Assembly (NCBI GenBank): GCA_036245805.1
Contig: BTRK01000003.1
Coordinates: 1-64,000, forward strand
Origin: Pristionchus mayeri
Lineage: Eukaryota > Nematoda > Chromadorea > Rhabditida > Neodiplogasteridae
DNA length: 64,000 bases
Direction: 5' to 3'
The notes under the pieces were generated by a model, which ran no database searches, was not told the origin of the DNA, and saw nothing but the letters and a program-made list of their open reading frames with translations. Within the stretch, counting starts at the first letter, position 1; each line of letters opens with the position of its first letter. Shown here piece by piece: positions 1-14,811 of the stretch. Made by a program: the position numbers and the translations under genes.

Positions 1-3000
1 GTCGGATCGACCTTCTCGATGCCTGCAAGTCGTATTCTTTGAAATAAGAGCTGCATGCTCCTAAGGCCAAATGTTAAGCATGGTATGTTCTTCATCTCTC
101 CTTTTTACTGGGGTCCCTATCAGCGAACTTCGGTCGTCGACAAATTTTGAATGTTGTGTCTACTGCTCGTTCTTCCATCCGGAGAGTGATCGACCTTCTC
201 GATGCCTGCAAGTCGTATTCTTTGAAATAGAGCTGCATGCTCTAAGGCCAAATGTTAAGCATGGTATGTTCATCATCTCTCCTTTTTACTGGGTCCCTAT
301 CAGCGAACTTCGGTCGTCGACAAATTTTTGAATGTTGTGTCTACTGCTCGTTCTTCACGAAGTGATCGACCTTCTCGATGCCTGCAAGTCGTATTCTTTG
401 AAATAGAGCTGCATGCTCTAAGGCCAAATGTTAAGCATGGTATGTTCATCATCTCTCCTTTTTACTGGGTCCCTATCAGCGAACTTCGGTCGTCGACAAA
501 TTTTTGAATGTTGTGTCTACTGCTCGTTCTTCACGAAGTGATCGACCTTCTCGATGCCTGCAAGTCGTATTCTTTGAAATAGAGCTGCATGCTCTAAGGC
601 CAAATGTTAAGCATGGTATGTTCATCATCTCTCCTTTTTACTGGGTCCCTATCAGCGAACTTCGGTCGTCGACAAATTTTTGAATGTTGTGTCTACTGCT
701 CGTTCTTCACGAAGTGATCGACCTTCTCGATGCCTGCAAGTCGTATTCTTTGAAATAGAGCTGCATGCTCTAAGGCCAAATGTTAAGCATGGTATGTTCA
801 TCATCTCTCCTTTTTACTGGGTCCCTATCAGCGAACTTCGGTCGTCGACAAATTTTTGAATGTTGTGTCTACTGCTCGTTCTTCACGAAGTGATCGACCT
901 TCTCGATGCCTGCAAGTCGTATTCTTTGAAATAGAGCTGCATGCTCTAAGGCCAAATGTTAAGCATGGTATGTTCATCATCTCTCCTTTTTACTGGGTCC
1001 CTATCAGCGAACTTCGGTCGTCGACAAATTTTTGAATGTTGTGTCTACTGCCTCGTTCTTCACGAAGTGATCGACCTTCTCGATGCCTGCAAGTCGTATT
1101 CTTTGAAATAGAGCTGCATGCTCTAAGGCCAAATGTTAAGCATGGTATGTTCATCATCTCTCCTTTTTACTGGGTCCCTATCAGCGAACTTCGGTCGTCG
1201 ACAAATTTTTGAATGTTGTGTCTACTGCTGCTCGTTCTTCACGAAGTGATCGACCTTCTCGATGCCTGCAAGTCGTATTCTTTGAAATAGAGCTGCATGC
1301 TCTAAGGCCAAATGTTAAGCATGGTATGTTCATCATCTCTCCTTTTTACTGGGTCCCTATCAGCGAACTTCGGTCGTCGACAAATTTTTGAAAGATGTGT
1401 CTACTGCTGCTCGTTCTTCACGAAGTGATCGACCTTCTCGATGCCTGCAAGTCGTATTCTTTGAAATAGAGCTGCATGCTCTAAGGCCAAATGTTAAGCA
1501 TGGTATGTTCATCATCTCTCCTTTTTACTGGGTCCCTATCAGCGAACTTCGGTCGTCGACAAATTTTTGAATGTTGTGTCTACTGCTCGTTCTTCACGAA
1601 GTGATCGACCTTCTCGATGCCTGCAAGTCGTATTCTTTGAAATAGAGCTGCATGCTCTAAGGCCAAATGTTAAGCATGGTATGTTCATCATCTCTCCTTT
1701 TTACTGGGTCCCTATCAGCGAACTTCGGTCGTCGACAAATTTTTGAATGTTGTGTCTACTGCTCGTTCTTCACGAAGTGATCGACCTTCTCGATGCCTGC
1801 AAGTCGTATTCTTTGAAATAGAGCTGCATGCTCTAAGGCCAAATGTTAAGCATGGTATGTTCATCATCTCTCCTTTTTACTGGGTCCCTATCAGCGAACT
1901 TCGGTCGTCGACAAATTTTTGAATGTTGTGTCTACTGCTCGTTCTTCACGAAGTGATCGACCTTCTCGATGCCTGCAAGTCGTATTCTTTGAAATAGAGC
2001 TGCATGCTCTAAGGCCAAATGTTAAGCATGGTATGTTCATCATCTCTCCTTTTTACTGGGTCCCTATCAGCGAACTTCGGTCGTCGACAAATTTTTGAAT
2101 GTTGTGTCTACTGCTCGTTCTTCACGAAGTGATCGACCTTCTCGATGCCTGCAAGTCGTATTCTTTGAAATAGAGCTGCATGCTCTAAGGCCAAATGTTA
2201 AGCATGGTATGTTCATCATCTCTCCTTTTTACTGGGTCCCTATCAGCGAACTTCGGTTCGTCGACAAATTTTTGAATGTTGTGTCTACTGCTCGTTCTTC
2301 ACGAAGTGATCGACCTTCTCGATGCCTGCAAGTCGTATTCTTTGAAATAGAGCTGCATGCTCTAAGGCCAAATGTTAAGCATGGTATGTTCATCATCTCT
2401 CCTTTTTACTGGGTCCCTATCAGCGAACTTCGGTCGTCGACAAATTTTTGAATGTTGTGTCTACCTGCTCGTTCTTCACGAAGTGATCGACCTTCTCGAT
2501 GCCTGCAAGTCGTATTCTTTGAAATAGAGCTGCATGCTCTAAGGCCAAATGTTAAGCATGGTATGTTCATCATCTCTCCTTTTTACTGGGTCCCTATCAG
2601 CGAACTTCGGTCGTCGACAAATTTTTGAATGTTGTGTCTACTGCTCGTTCTTCACGAAGTGATCGACCTTCTCGATGCCTGCAAGTCGTATTCTTTGAAA
2701 TAGAGCTGCATGCTCTAAGGCCAAATGTTAAGCATGGTATGTTCATCATCTCTCCTTTTTACTGGGTCCCTATCAGCGAACTTCGGTCGTCGACAAATTT
2801 TTGAATGTTGTGTCTACTGCTCGTTCTTCACGAAGTGATCGACCTTCTCGATGCCTGCAAGTCGTATTCTTTGAAATAGAGCTGCATGCTCTAAGGCCAA
2901 ATGTTAAGCATGGTATGTTCATCATCTCTCCTTTTTACTGGGTCCCTATCAGCGAACTTCGGTCGTCGACAAATTTTTGAATGTTGTGTCTACTGCTCGT

Positions 3001-6000
3001 CTTCACGAAGTGATCGACCTTCTCGATGCCTGCAAGTCGTATTCTTTGAAATAGAGCTGCATGCTCTAAGGCCAAATGTTAAGCATGGTATGTTCATCAT
3101 CTCTCCTTTTTACTGGGTCCCTATCAGCGAACTTCGGTCGTCGACAAATTTTTGAATGTTGTGTCTACTGCTCGTTCTTCACGAAGTGATCGACCTTCTC
3201 GATGCCTGCAAGTCGTATTCTTTGAAATAGAGCTGCATGCTCTAAGGCCAAATGTTAAGCATGGTATGTTCATCATCTCTCCTTTTTACTGGGTCCCTAT
3301 CAGCGAACTTCGGTCGTCGACAAATTTTTGAATGTTGTGTCTACTGCTCGTTCTTCACGAAGTGATCGACCTTCTCGATGCCTGCAAGTCGTATTCTTTG
3401 AAATAGAGCTGCATGCTCTAAGGCCAAATGTTAAGCATGGTATGTTCATCATCTCTCCTTTTACTGGGTCCCTATCAGCGAACTTCGGTCGTCGACAAAT
3501 TTTTGAATGTTGTGTCTACTGCTCGTTCTTCACGAAGTGATCGACCTTCTCGATGCCTGCAAGTCGTATTCTTTGAAATAGAGCTGCATGCTCTAAGGCC
3601 AAATGTTAAGCATGGTATGTTCATCATCTCTCCTTTTTACTGGGTCCCTATCAGCGAACTTCGGTCGTCGACAAATTTTTGAAAGTTGTGTCTACTGCTG
3701 CTCGTTCTTCACGAAGTGATCGACCTTCTCGATGCCTGCAAGTCGTATTCTTTGAAATAGAGCTGCATGCTCTAAGGCCAAATGTTAAGCATGGTATGTT
3801 CATCATCTCTCCTTTTTACTGGGTCCCTATCAGCGAACTTCGGTCGTCGACAAATTTTTGAATGTTGTGTCTACTGCTCGTTCTTCACGAAGTGATCGAC
3901 CTTCTCGATGCCTGCAAGTCGTATTCTTTGAAATAGAGCTGCATGCTCTAAGGCCAAATGTTAAGCATGGTATGTTCATCATCTCTCCTTTTTACTGGGT
4001 CCCTATCAGCGAACTTCGGTCGTCGACAAATTTTTGAAAGTTGTGTCTACTGCTGCTCGTTCTTCACGAAGTGATCGACCTTCTCGATGCCTGCAAGTCG
4101 TATTCTTTGAAATAGAGCTGCATGCTCTAAGGCCAAATGTTAAGCATGGTATGTTCATCATCTCTCCTTTTTACTGGGTCCCTATCAGCGAACTTCGGTC
4201 GTCGACAAATTTTTGAATGTTGTGTCTACTGCTCGTTCTTCACGAAGTGATCGACCTTCTCGATGCCTGCAAGTCGTATTCTTTGAAATAGAGCTGCATG
4301 CTCTAAGGCCAAATGTTAAGCATGGTATGTTCATCATCTCTCCTTTTTACTGGGTCCCTATCAGCGAACTTCGGTCGTCGACAAATTTTTGAATGTTGTG
4401 TCTACTGCTCGTTCTTCACGAAGTGATCGACCTTCTCGATGCCTGCAAGTCGTATTCTTTGAAATAGAGCTGCATGCTCTAAGGCCAAATGTTAAGCATG
4501 GTATGTTCATCATCTCTCCTTTTTACTGGGTCCCTATCAGCGAACTTCGGTCGTCGACAAATTTTTGAATGTTGTGTCTACTGCTCGTTCTTCACGAAGT
4601 GATCGACCTTCTCGATGCCTGCAAGTCGTATTCTTTGAAATAGAGCTGCATGCTCTAAGGCCAAATGTTAAGCATGGTATGTTCATCATCTCTCCTTTTT
4701 ACTGGGTCCCTATCAGCGAACTTCGGTCGTCGACAAATTTTTGAATGTTGTGTCTACTGCTCGTTCTTCACGAAGTGATCGACCTTCTCGATGCCTGCAA
4801 GTCGTATTCTTTGAAATAGAGCTGCATGCTCTAAGGCCAAATGTTAAGCATGTATGTTCATCATCTCTCCTTTTACTGGGTCCCTATCAGCGAACTTCGG
4901 TCGTCGACAAATTTTTGAATGTTGTGTCTACTGCTCGTTCTTCACGAAGTGATCGACCTTCTCGATGCCTGCAAGTCGTATTCTTTGAAATAGAGCTGCA
5001 TGCTCTAAGGCCAAATGTTAAGCATGGTATGTTCATCATCTCTCCTTTTTACTGGGTCCCTATCAGCGAACTTCGGTCGTCGACAAATTTTTGAAAGTTG
5101 TGTCTACTGCTGCTCGTTCTTCACGAAGTGATCGACCTTCTCGATGCCTGCAAGTCGTATTCTTTGAAATAGAGCTGCATGCTCTAAGGCCAAATGTTAA
5201 GCATGGTATGTTCATCATCTCTCCTTTTTACTGGGTCCCTATCAGCGAACTTCGGTCGTCGACAAATTTTTGAATCTTGTGTCTACTGCTCGTTCTTCAC
5301 GAAGTGATCGACCTTCTCGATGCCTGCAAGTCGTATTCTTTGAAATAGAGCTGCATGCTCTAAGGCCAAATGTTAAGCATGGTATGTTCATCATCTCTCC
5401 TTTTTACTGGGTCCCTATCAGCGAACTTCGGTCGTCGACAAATTTTTGAATGTTGTGTCTACTGCTCGTTCTTCACGAAGTGATCGACCTTCTCGATGCC
5501 TGCAAGTCGTATTCTTTGAAATAGAGCTGCATGCTCTAAGGCCAAATGTTAAGCATGGTATGTTCATCATCTCTCCTTTTTACTGGGTCCCTATCAGCGA
5601 ACTTCGGTCGTCGACAAATTTTTGAATGTTGTGTCTACTGCTCGTTCTTCACGAAGTGATCGACCTTCTCGATGCCTGCAAGTCGTATTCTTTGAAATAG
5701 AGCTGCATGCTCTAAGGCCAAATGTTAAGCATGGTATGTTCATCATCTCTCCTTTTTACTGGGTCCCTATCAGCGAACTTCGGTCGTCGACAAATTTTTG
5801 AATGTTGTGTCTACTGCTCGTTCTTCACGAAGTGATCGACCTTCTCGATGCCTGCAAGTCGTATTCTTTGAAATAGAGCTGCATGCTCTAAGGCCAAATG
5901 TTAAGCATGGTATGTTCATCATCTCTCCTTTTTACTGGGTCCCTATCAGCGAACTTCGGTCGTCGACAAATTTTTGAAAGTTGTGTCTACTGCTGCTCGT

Positions 6001-7918
6001 TCTTCACGAAGTGATCGACCTTCTCGATGCCTGCAAGTCGTATTCTTTGAAATAGAGCTGCATGCTCTAAGGCCAAATGTTAAGCATGGTATGTTCATCA
6101 TCTCTCCTTTTTACTGGGTCCCTATCAGCGAACTTCGGTCGTCGACAAATTTTTGAATCTTGTGTCTACTGCTCGTTCTTCACGAAGTGATCGACCTTCT
6201 CGATGCCTGCAAGTCGTATTCTTTGAAATAGAGCTGCATGCTCTAAGGCCAAATGTTAAGCATGGTATGTTCATCATCTCTCCTTTTTACTGGGTCCCTA
6301 TCAGCGAACTTCGGTCGTCGACAAATTTTTGAATGTTGTGTCTACTGCTCGTTCTTCACGAAGTGATCGACCTTCTCGATGCCTGCAAGTCGTATTCTTT
6401 GAAATAGAGCTGCATGCTCTAAGGCCAAATGTTAAGCATGGTATGTTCATCATCTCTCCTTTTTACTGGGTCCCTATCAGCGAACTTCGGTCGTCGACAA
6501 ATTTTTGAATGTTGTGTCTACTGCTCGTTCTTCACGAAGTGATCGACCTTCTCGATGCCTGCAAGTCGTATTCTTTGAAATAGAGCTGCATGCTCTAAGG
6601 CCAAATGTTAAGCATGGTATGTTCATCATCTCTCCTTTTTACTGGGTCCCTATCAGCGAACTTCGGTCGTCGACAAATTTTTGAAAGTTGTGTCTACTGC
6701 TGCTCGTTCTTCACGAAGTGATCGACCTTCTCGATGCCTGCAAGTCGTATTCTTTGAAATAGAGCTGCATGCTCTAAGGCCAAATGTTAAGCATGGTATG
6801 TTCATCATCTCTCCTTTTTACTGGGTCCCTATCAGCGAACTTCGGTCGTCGACAAATTTTTGAATCTTGTGTCTACTGCTCGTTCTTCACGAAGTGATCG
6901 ACCTTCTCGATGCCTGCAAGTCGTATTCTTTGAAATAGAGCTGCATGCTCTAAGGCCAAATGTTAAGCATGGTATGTTCATCATCTCTCCTTTTTACTGG
7001 GTCCCTATCAGCGAACTTCGGTCGTCGACAAATTTTTGAATGTTGTGTCTACTGCTCGTTCTTCACGAAGTGATCGACCTTCTCGATGCCTGCAAGTCGT
7101 ATTCTTTGAAATAGAGCTGCATGCTCTAAGGCCAAATGATAAGCATGGTATGTTCATCATCTCTCCTTTTTACTGGGTCCCTATCAGCGAACTTCGGTCG
7201 TCGACAAATTTTTGAATGTTGTGTCTACTGCTCGTTCTTCACGAAGTGATCGACCTTCTCGATGCCTGCAAGTCGTATTCTTTGAAATAGAGCTGCATGC
7301 TCTAAGGCCAAATGTTAAGCATGGTATGTTCATCATCTCTCCTTTTTACTGGGTCCCTATCAGCGAACTTCGGTCGTCGACAAATTTTTGAATGTTGTGT
7401 CTACTGCTCGTTCTTCACGAAGTGATCGACCTTCTCGATGCCTGCAAGTCGTATTCTTTGAAATAGAGCTGCATGATCTAAGGCCAAATGTTAAGCATGG
7501 TATGTTCATCATCTCTCCTTTTTACTGGGTCCCTATCAGCGAACTTCGGTCGTCGACAAATTTTTGAATGTTGTGTCTACTGCTCGTTCTTCACGAAGTG
7601 ATCGACCTTCTCGATGCCTGCAAGTCGTATTCTTTGAAATAGAGCTGCATGCTCTAAGGCCAAATGTTAAGCATGGTATGTTCATCATCTCTCCTTTTTA
7701 CTGGGTCCCTATCAGCGAACTTCGGTCGTCGACAAATTTTTGAAAGTTGTGTCTACTTCTCGTTCTTAACGAAGTGATCGACTTTCTCGCTGCCTGCAAG
7801 TCGTATTCTTTGAAATAAAGCTCCATGCTCTAAGGCCAAATGTTAAGCATGGTATGTTCATCATCTCTCCTTTTTACTGGGTCCCTATCAGCGAACTTCG
7901 GTCGTCGACAAATTTTTG

Positions 7919-8635
7919 AATGTTGTGTCTACTGCTGCTCGTTCTTCACGAAGTGATCGACCTTCTCGATGCCTGCAAGGCGTATTCTTTGAAATAGAGC
8001 TGCATGCTCTAAGGCCAAATGTCAAGAATGGTATGTTCATCATCTCTCCTTTTTACTGGGTCCCTATCAACGAACTTCGGTCGTCGACAAATTTTTGAAA
8101 GTTGTGTCTACTGCTGCTCGTTCTTCACGAAGTGATCGACTTTCTCGCTGCCTGCAAGTCGCATTCTTTGAAATAGAGCTGCATGCTCTAACGCCAAATG
8201 TTAAGCATGGTATGTTCATCATCTCTCCTTTTTACTGGGTCCCTATCAGCGAACTTCGGTCGTCGACAAATTTTTGAATGTTGTGTCTACTGCTGCTCGT
8301 TCTTCACGAAGTGATCGACCTTCTCGATGCCTGCAAGGCGTATTCTTTGAAATAGAGCTGCATGCTCTAAGGCCAAATGTCAAGAATGGTATGTTCATCA
8401 TCTCTCCTTTTTACTGGGTCCCTATCAACGAACTTCGGTCGTCGACAAATTTTTGAAAGTTGTGTCTACTGCTGCTCGTTCTTCACGAAGTGATCGACTT
8501 TCTCGCTGCCTGCAAGTCGCATTCTTTGAAATAGAGCTGCATGCTCTAACGCCAAATGTTAAGCATGGTATGTTCATCATCTCTCCTTTTTACTGGGTCC
8601 CTATCAGCGAACTTCGGTCGTCGACAAATTTTTGA
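7919..8635. repeat. Local 358-bp dimer duplication in satellite
   Basis: Two 179-bp monomers, one with AAGGCGT plus GTCAAGAATGG and one with AAGTCGC plus CTAACGCC, form a 358-bp pair that occurs twice in a row. It interrupts the otherwise homogeneous 176-bp monomers on both sides. The same variants reappear from about 15 kb onward, so this block looks like a conversion or unequal-exchange transfer from the right part of the array. Confidence 0.8.
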
Positions 8636-10918
8636 ATGTTGTGTCTACTGCTCGTTCTTCACGAAGTGATCGACCTTCTCGATGCCTGCAAGTCGTATTC
8701 TTTGAAATAGAGCTGCATGCTCTAAGGCCAAATGTTAAGCATGGTATGTTCATCATCTCTCCTTTTTACTGGGTCCCTATCAGCGAACTTCGGTCGTCGA
8801 CAAATTTTTGAATGTTGTGTCTACTGCTCGTTCTTCACGAAGTGATCGACCTTCTCGATGCCTGCAAGTCGTATTCTTTGAAATAGAGCTGCATGCTCTA
8901 AGGCCAAATGTTAAGCATGGTATGTTCATCATCTCTCCTTTTTACTGGGTCCCTATCAGCGAACTTCGGTCGTCGACAAATTTTTGAATGTTGTGTCTAC
9001 TGCTCGTTCTTCACGAAGTGATCGACCTTCTCGATGCCTGCAAGTCGTATTCTTTGAAATAGAGCTGCATGCTCTAAGGCCAAATGTTAAGCATGGTATG
9101 TTCATCATCTCTCCTTTTTACTGGGTCCCTATCAGCGAACTTCGGTCGTCGACAAATTTTGAATGTTGTGTCTACTGCTCGTTCTTCACGAAGTGATCGA
9201 CCTTCTCGATGCCTGCAAGTCGTATTCTTTGAAATAGAGCTGCATGCTCTAAGGCCAAATGTTAAGCATGGTAAGTTCATCATCTCTCCTTTTTACTGGG
9301 TCCCTATCAGCGAACTTCGGTCGTCGACAAATTTTTGAATGTTGTGTCTACTGCTCGTTCTTCACGAAGTGATCGACCTTCTCGATGCCTGCAAGTCGTA
9401 TTCTTTGAAATAGAGCTGCATGCTCTAAGGCCAAATGTTAAGCATGGTATGTTCATCATCTCTCCTTTTTACTGGGTCCCTATCAGCGAACTTCGGTCGT
9501 CGACAAATTTTTGAATGTTGTGTCTACTGCTCGTTCTTCACGAAGTGATCGACCTTCTCGATGCCTGCAAGTCGTATTCTTTGAAATAGAGCTGCATGCT
9601 CTAAGGCCAAATGTTAAGCATGGTATGTTCATCATCTCTCCTTTTTACTGGGTCCCTATCAGCGAACTTCGGTCGTCGACAAATTTTTGAATGTTGTGTC
9701 TACTGCTCGTTCTTCACGAAGTGATCGACCTTCTCGATGCCTGCAAGTCGTATTCTTTGAAATAGAGCTGCATGCTCTAAGGCCAAATGTTAAGCATGGT
9801 ATGTTCATCATCTCTCCTTTTTACTGGGTCCCTATCAGCGAACTTCGGTCGTCGACAAATTTTTGAAAGTTGTGTCTACTTCTCGTTCTTAACGAAGTGA
9901 TCGACTTTCTCGCTGCCTGCAAGTCGTATTCTTTGAAATAAAGCTCCATGCTCTAAGGCCAAATGTTAAGCATGGTATGTTCATCATCTCTCCTTTTTAC
10001 TGGGTCCCTATCAGCGAACTTCGGTCGTCGACAAATTTTTGAATGTTGTGTCTACTGCTCGTTCTTCACGAAGTGATCGACCTTCTCGATGCCTGCAAGT
10101 CGTATTCTTTGAAATAGAGCTGCATGCTCTAAGGCCAAATGTTAAGCATGGTATGTTCATCATCTCTCCTTTTTACTGGGTCCCTATCAGCGAACTTCGG
10201 TCGTCGACAAATTTTTGAATGTTGTGTCTACTGCTCGTTCTTCACGAAGTGATCGACCTTCTCGATGCCTGCAAGTCGTATTCTTTGAAATAGAGCTGCA
10301 TGCTCTAAGGCCAAATGTTAAGCATGGTATGTTCATCATCTCTCCTTTTTACTGGGTCCCTATCAGCGAACTTCGGTCGTCGACAAATTTTTGAATGTTG
10401 TGTCTACTGCTCGTTCTTCACGAAGTGATCGACCTTCTCGATGCCTGCAAGTCGTATTCTTTGAAATAGAGCTGCATGCTCTAAGGCCAAATGTTAAGCA
10501 TGGTATGTTCATCATCTCTCCTTTTTACTGGGTCCCTATCAACGAACTTCGGTCGTCGACAAATTTTTGAATGTTGTGTCTACTGCTCGTTCTTCACGAA
10601 GTGATCGACCTTCTCGATGCCTGCAAGTCGTATTCTTTGAAATAGAGCTGCATGCTCTAAGGCCAAATGTTAAGCATGGTAAGTTCATCATCTCTCCTTT
10701 TTACTGGGTCCCTATCAGCGAACTTCGGTCGTCGACAAATTTTTGAATGTTGTGTCTACTGCTCGTTCTTCACGAAGTGATCGACCTTCTCGATGCCTGC
10801 AAGTCGTATTCTTTGAAATAGAGCTGCATGCTCTAAGGCCAAATGTTAAGCATGGTATGTTCATCATCTCTCCTTTTTACTGGGTCCCTATCAGCGAACT
10901 TCGGTCGTCGACAAATTT

Positions 10919-13900
10919 TTGAAAGTTGTGTCTACTGCTGCTCGTTCTTCACGAAGTGATCGACCTTCTCGATGCCTGCAAGTCGTATTCTTTGAAATAG
11001 AGCTGCATGCTCTAAGGCCAAATGTTAAGCATGGTATGTTCATCATCTCTCCTTTTTACTGGGTCCCTATCAGCGAACTTCGGTCGTCGACAAATTTTTG
11101 AATGTTGTGTCTACTGCTCGTTCTTCACGAAGTGATCGACCTTCTCGATGCCTGCAAGTCGTATTCTTTGAAATAGAGCTGCATGCTCTAAGGCCAAATG
11201 TTAAGCATGGTAAGTTCATCATCTCTCCTTTTTACTGGGTCCCTATCAGCGAACTTCGGTCGTCGACAAATTTTTGAATGTTGTGTCTACTGCTCGTTCT
11301 TCACGAAGTGATCGACTTTCTCGCTGCCTGCAAGTCGTATTCTTTGAAATAGAGCTGCATGCTCTAAGGCCAAATGTTAAGCATGGTATGTTCATCATCT
11401 CTCCTTTTTACTGGGTCCCTATCAGCGAACTTCGGTCGTCGACAAATTTTTGAAAGTTGTGTCTACTTCTCGTTCTTAACGAAGTGATCGAGTTTCTCGC
11501 TGCCTGCAAGTCGTATTCTTTGAAATAGAGCTGCATGCTCTAAGGCCAAATGTTAAGCATGGTATGTTCATCATCTCTCCTTTTTACTGGGTCCCTATCA
11601 GCGAACTTCGGTCGTCGACAAATTTTTGAAAGTTGTGTCTACTTCTCGTTCTTAACGAAGTGATAGACTTTCTCGCTGCCTGCGAGTCGTATTCTTTGAA
11701 ATAGAGCTGCACGCTCTAAGGCCAAATGTCAAGCATGGTATGTACATCATCTCTCCTTTTTACTGGGTCCCTATCAGCGAACTTTGGTCGTCGACAAATT
11801 TTTGAAAGTTGTGTCTACTACTGCTCGTTCTTCACGAAGTGATCGACTTTCTCGCTGCCTGCAAGTCGTATTCTTTGAAATAGAGCTCCATGCTCTAAGG
11901 CCAAATGTTAAGCATGATATGTTCATCATCTCTCCTTTTTACTGGGTCCCTATCAGCGAACTTCGGTCGTCGACAAATTTTTGAATGTTGTGTCTACTGC
12001 TCGTTCTTCACGAAGTGATCGACCTTCTCGATGCCTGCAAGTCGTATTCTTTGAAATAGAGCTGCATGCTCTAAGGCCAAATGTTAAGCATGGTATGTTC
12101 ATCATCTCTCCTTTTTACTGGGTCCCTATCAGCGAACTTCGGTCGTCGACAAATTTTTGAAAGTTGTGTCTACTGCTGCTCGTTCTTCACGAAGTGATCG
12201 ACCTTCTCGATGCCTGCAAGTCGTATTCTTTGAAATAGAGCTGCATGCTCTAAGGCCAAATGTTAAGCATGGTATGTTCATCATCTCTCCTTTTTACTGG
12301 GTCCCTATCAGCGAACTTCGGTCGTCGACAAATTTTTGAATGTTGTGTCTACTGCTCGTTCTTCACGAAGTGATCGACCTTCTCGATGCCTGCAAGTCGT
12401 ATTCTTTGAAATAGAGCTGCATGCTCTAAGGCCAAATGTTAAGCATGGTAAGTTCATCATCTCTCCTTTTTACTGGGTCCCTATCAGCGAACTTCGGTCG
12501 TCGACAAATTTTTGAATGTTGTGTCTACTGCTCGTTCTTCACGAAGTGATCGACCTTCTCGATGCCTGCAAGTCGTATTCTTTGAAATAGAGCTGCATGC
12601 TCTAAGGCCAAATGTTAAGCATGGTATGTTCATCATCTCTCCTTTTTACTGGGTCCCTATCAGCGAACTTCGGTCGTCGACAAATTTTTGAAAGTTGTGT
12701 CTACTGCTGCTCGTTCTTCACGAAGTGATCGACCTTCTCGATGCCTGCAAGTCGTATTCTTTGAAATAGAGCTGCATGCTCTAAGGCCAAATGTTAAGCA
12801 TGGTATGTTCATCATCTCTCCTTTTTACTGGGTCCCTATCAGCGAACTTCGGTCGTCGACAAATTTTTGAATGTTGTGTCTACTGCTCGTTCTTCACGAA
12901 GTGATCGACCTTCTCGATGCCTGCAAGTCGTATTCTTTGAAATAGAGCTGCATGCTCTAAGGCCAAATGTTAAGCATGGTAAGTTCATCATCTCTCCTTT
13001 TTACTGGGTCCCTATCAGCGAACTTCGGTCGTCGACAAATTTTTGAATGTTGTGTCTACTGCTCGTTCTTCACGAAGTGATCGACTTTCTCGCTGCCTGC
13101 AAGTCGTATTCTTTGAAATAGAGCTGCATGCTCTAAGGCCAAATGTTAAGCATGGTATGTTCATCATCTCTCCTTTTTACTGGGTCCCTATCAGCGAACT
13201 TCGGTCGTCGACAAATTTTTGAAAGTTGTGTCTACTTCTCGTTCTTAACGAAGTGATCGAGTTTCTCGCTGCCTGCAAGTCGTATTCTTTGAAATAGAGC
13301 TGCATGCTCTAAGGCCAAATGTTAAGCATGGTATGTTCATCATCTCTCCTTTTTACTGGGTCCCTATCAGCGAACTTCGGTCGTCGACAAATTTTTGAAA
13401 GTTGTGTCTACTTCTCGTTCTTAACGAAGTGATAGACTTTCTCGCTGCCTGCGAGTCGTATTCTTTGAAATAGAGCTGCACGCTCTAAGGCCAAATGTCA
13501 AGCATGGTATGTACATCATCTCTCCTTTTTACTGGGTCCCTATCAGCGAACTTTGGTCGTCGACAAATTTTTGAAAGTTGTGTCTACTACTGCTCGTTCT
13601 TCACGAAGTGATCGACTTTCTCGCTGCCTGCAAGTCGTATTCTTTGAAATAGAGCTCCATGCTCTAAGGCCAAATGTTAAGCATGATATGTTCATCATCT
13701 CTCCTTTTTACTGGGTCCCTATCAGCGAACTTCGGTCGTCGACAAATTTTTGAAAGTTGTGTCTACTGCTGCTCGTTCTTCACGAAGTGATCGACCTTCT
13801 CGATGCCTGCAAGTCGTATTCTTTGAAATAGAGCTGCATGCTCTAAGGCCAAATGTTAAGCATGGTATGTTCATCATCTCTCCTTTTTACTGGGTCCCTA

Positions 13901-14811
13901 TCAGCGAACTTCGGTCGTCGACAAATTTTTGAATGTTGTGTCTACTGCTCGTTCTTCACGAAGTGATCGACCTTCTCGATGCCTGCAAGTCGTATTCTTT
14001 GAAATAGAGCTGCATGCTCTAAGGCCAAATGTTAAGCATGGTAAGTTCATCATCTCTCCTTTTTACTGGGTCCCTATCAGCGAACTTCGGTCGTCGACAA
14101 ATTTTTGAATGTTGTGTCTACTGCTCGTTCTTCACGAAGTGATCGACTTTCTCGCTGCCTGCAAGTCGTATTCTTTGAAATAGAGCTGCATGCTCTAAGG
14201 CCAAATGTTAAGCATGGTATGTTCATCATCTCTCCTTTTTACTGGGTCCCTATCAGCGAACTTCGGTCGTCGACAAATTTTTGAAAGTTGTGTCTACTTC
14301 TCGTTCTTAACGAAGTGATCGAGTTTCTCGCTGCCTGCAAGTCGTATTCTTTGAAATAGAGCTGCATGCTCTAAGGCCAAATGTTAAGCATGGTATGTTC
14401 ATCATCTCTCCTTTTTACTGGGTCCCTATCAGCGAACTTCGGTCGTCGACAAATTTTTGAAAGTTGTGTCTACTTCTCGTTCTTAACGAAGTGATAGACT
14501 TTCTCGCTGCCTGCGAGTCGTATTCTTTGAAATAGAGCTGCACGCTCTAAGGCCAAATGTCAAGCATGGTATGTACATCATCTCTCCTTTTTACTGGGTC
14601 CCTATCAGCGAACTTTGGTCGTCGACAAATTTTTGAAAGTTGTGTCTACTACTGCTCGTTCTTCACGAAGTGATCGACTTTCTCGCTGCCTGCAAGTCGT
14701 ATTCTTTGAAATAGAGCTCCATGCTCTAAGGCCAAATGTTAAGCATGATATGTTCATCATCTCTCCTTTTTACTGGGTCCCTATCAGCGAACTTCGGTCG
14801 TCGACAAATTT
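10919..14811. repeat. 1062-bp (six-monomer) higher-order repeat
   Basis: A six-monomer block appears at 10919-11980, 12688-13749 and 13750-14811. Each copy carries the same set of rare variants at the same offsets: GATAGACTTTC, GCGAGTCG, a TGTACATC variant, AACTTTGG, and a CTACTACTG monomer starting 865 bp into the block. About four ordinary monomers (11981-12687) separate the first two copies. The shared private variants show that six monomers were duplicated as one unit. Confidence 0.85.
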
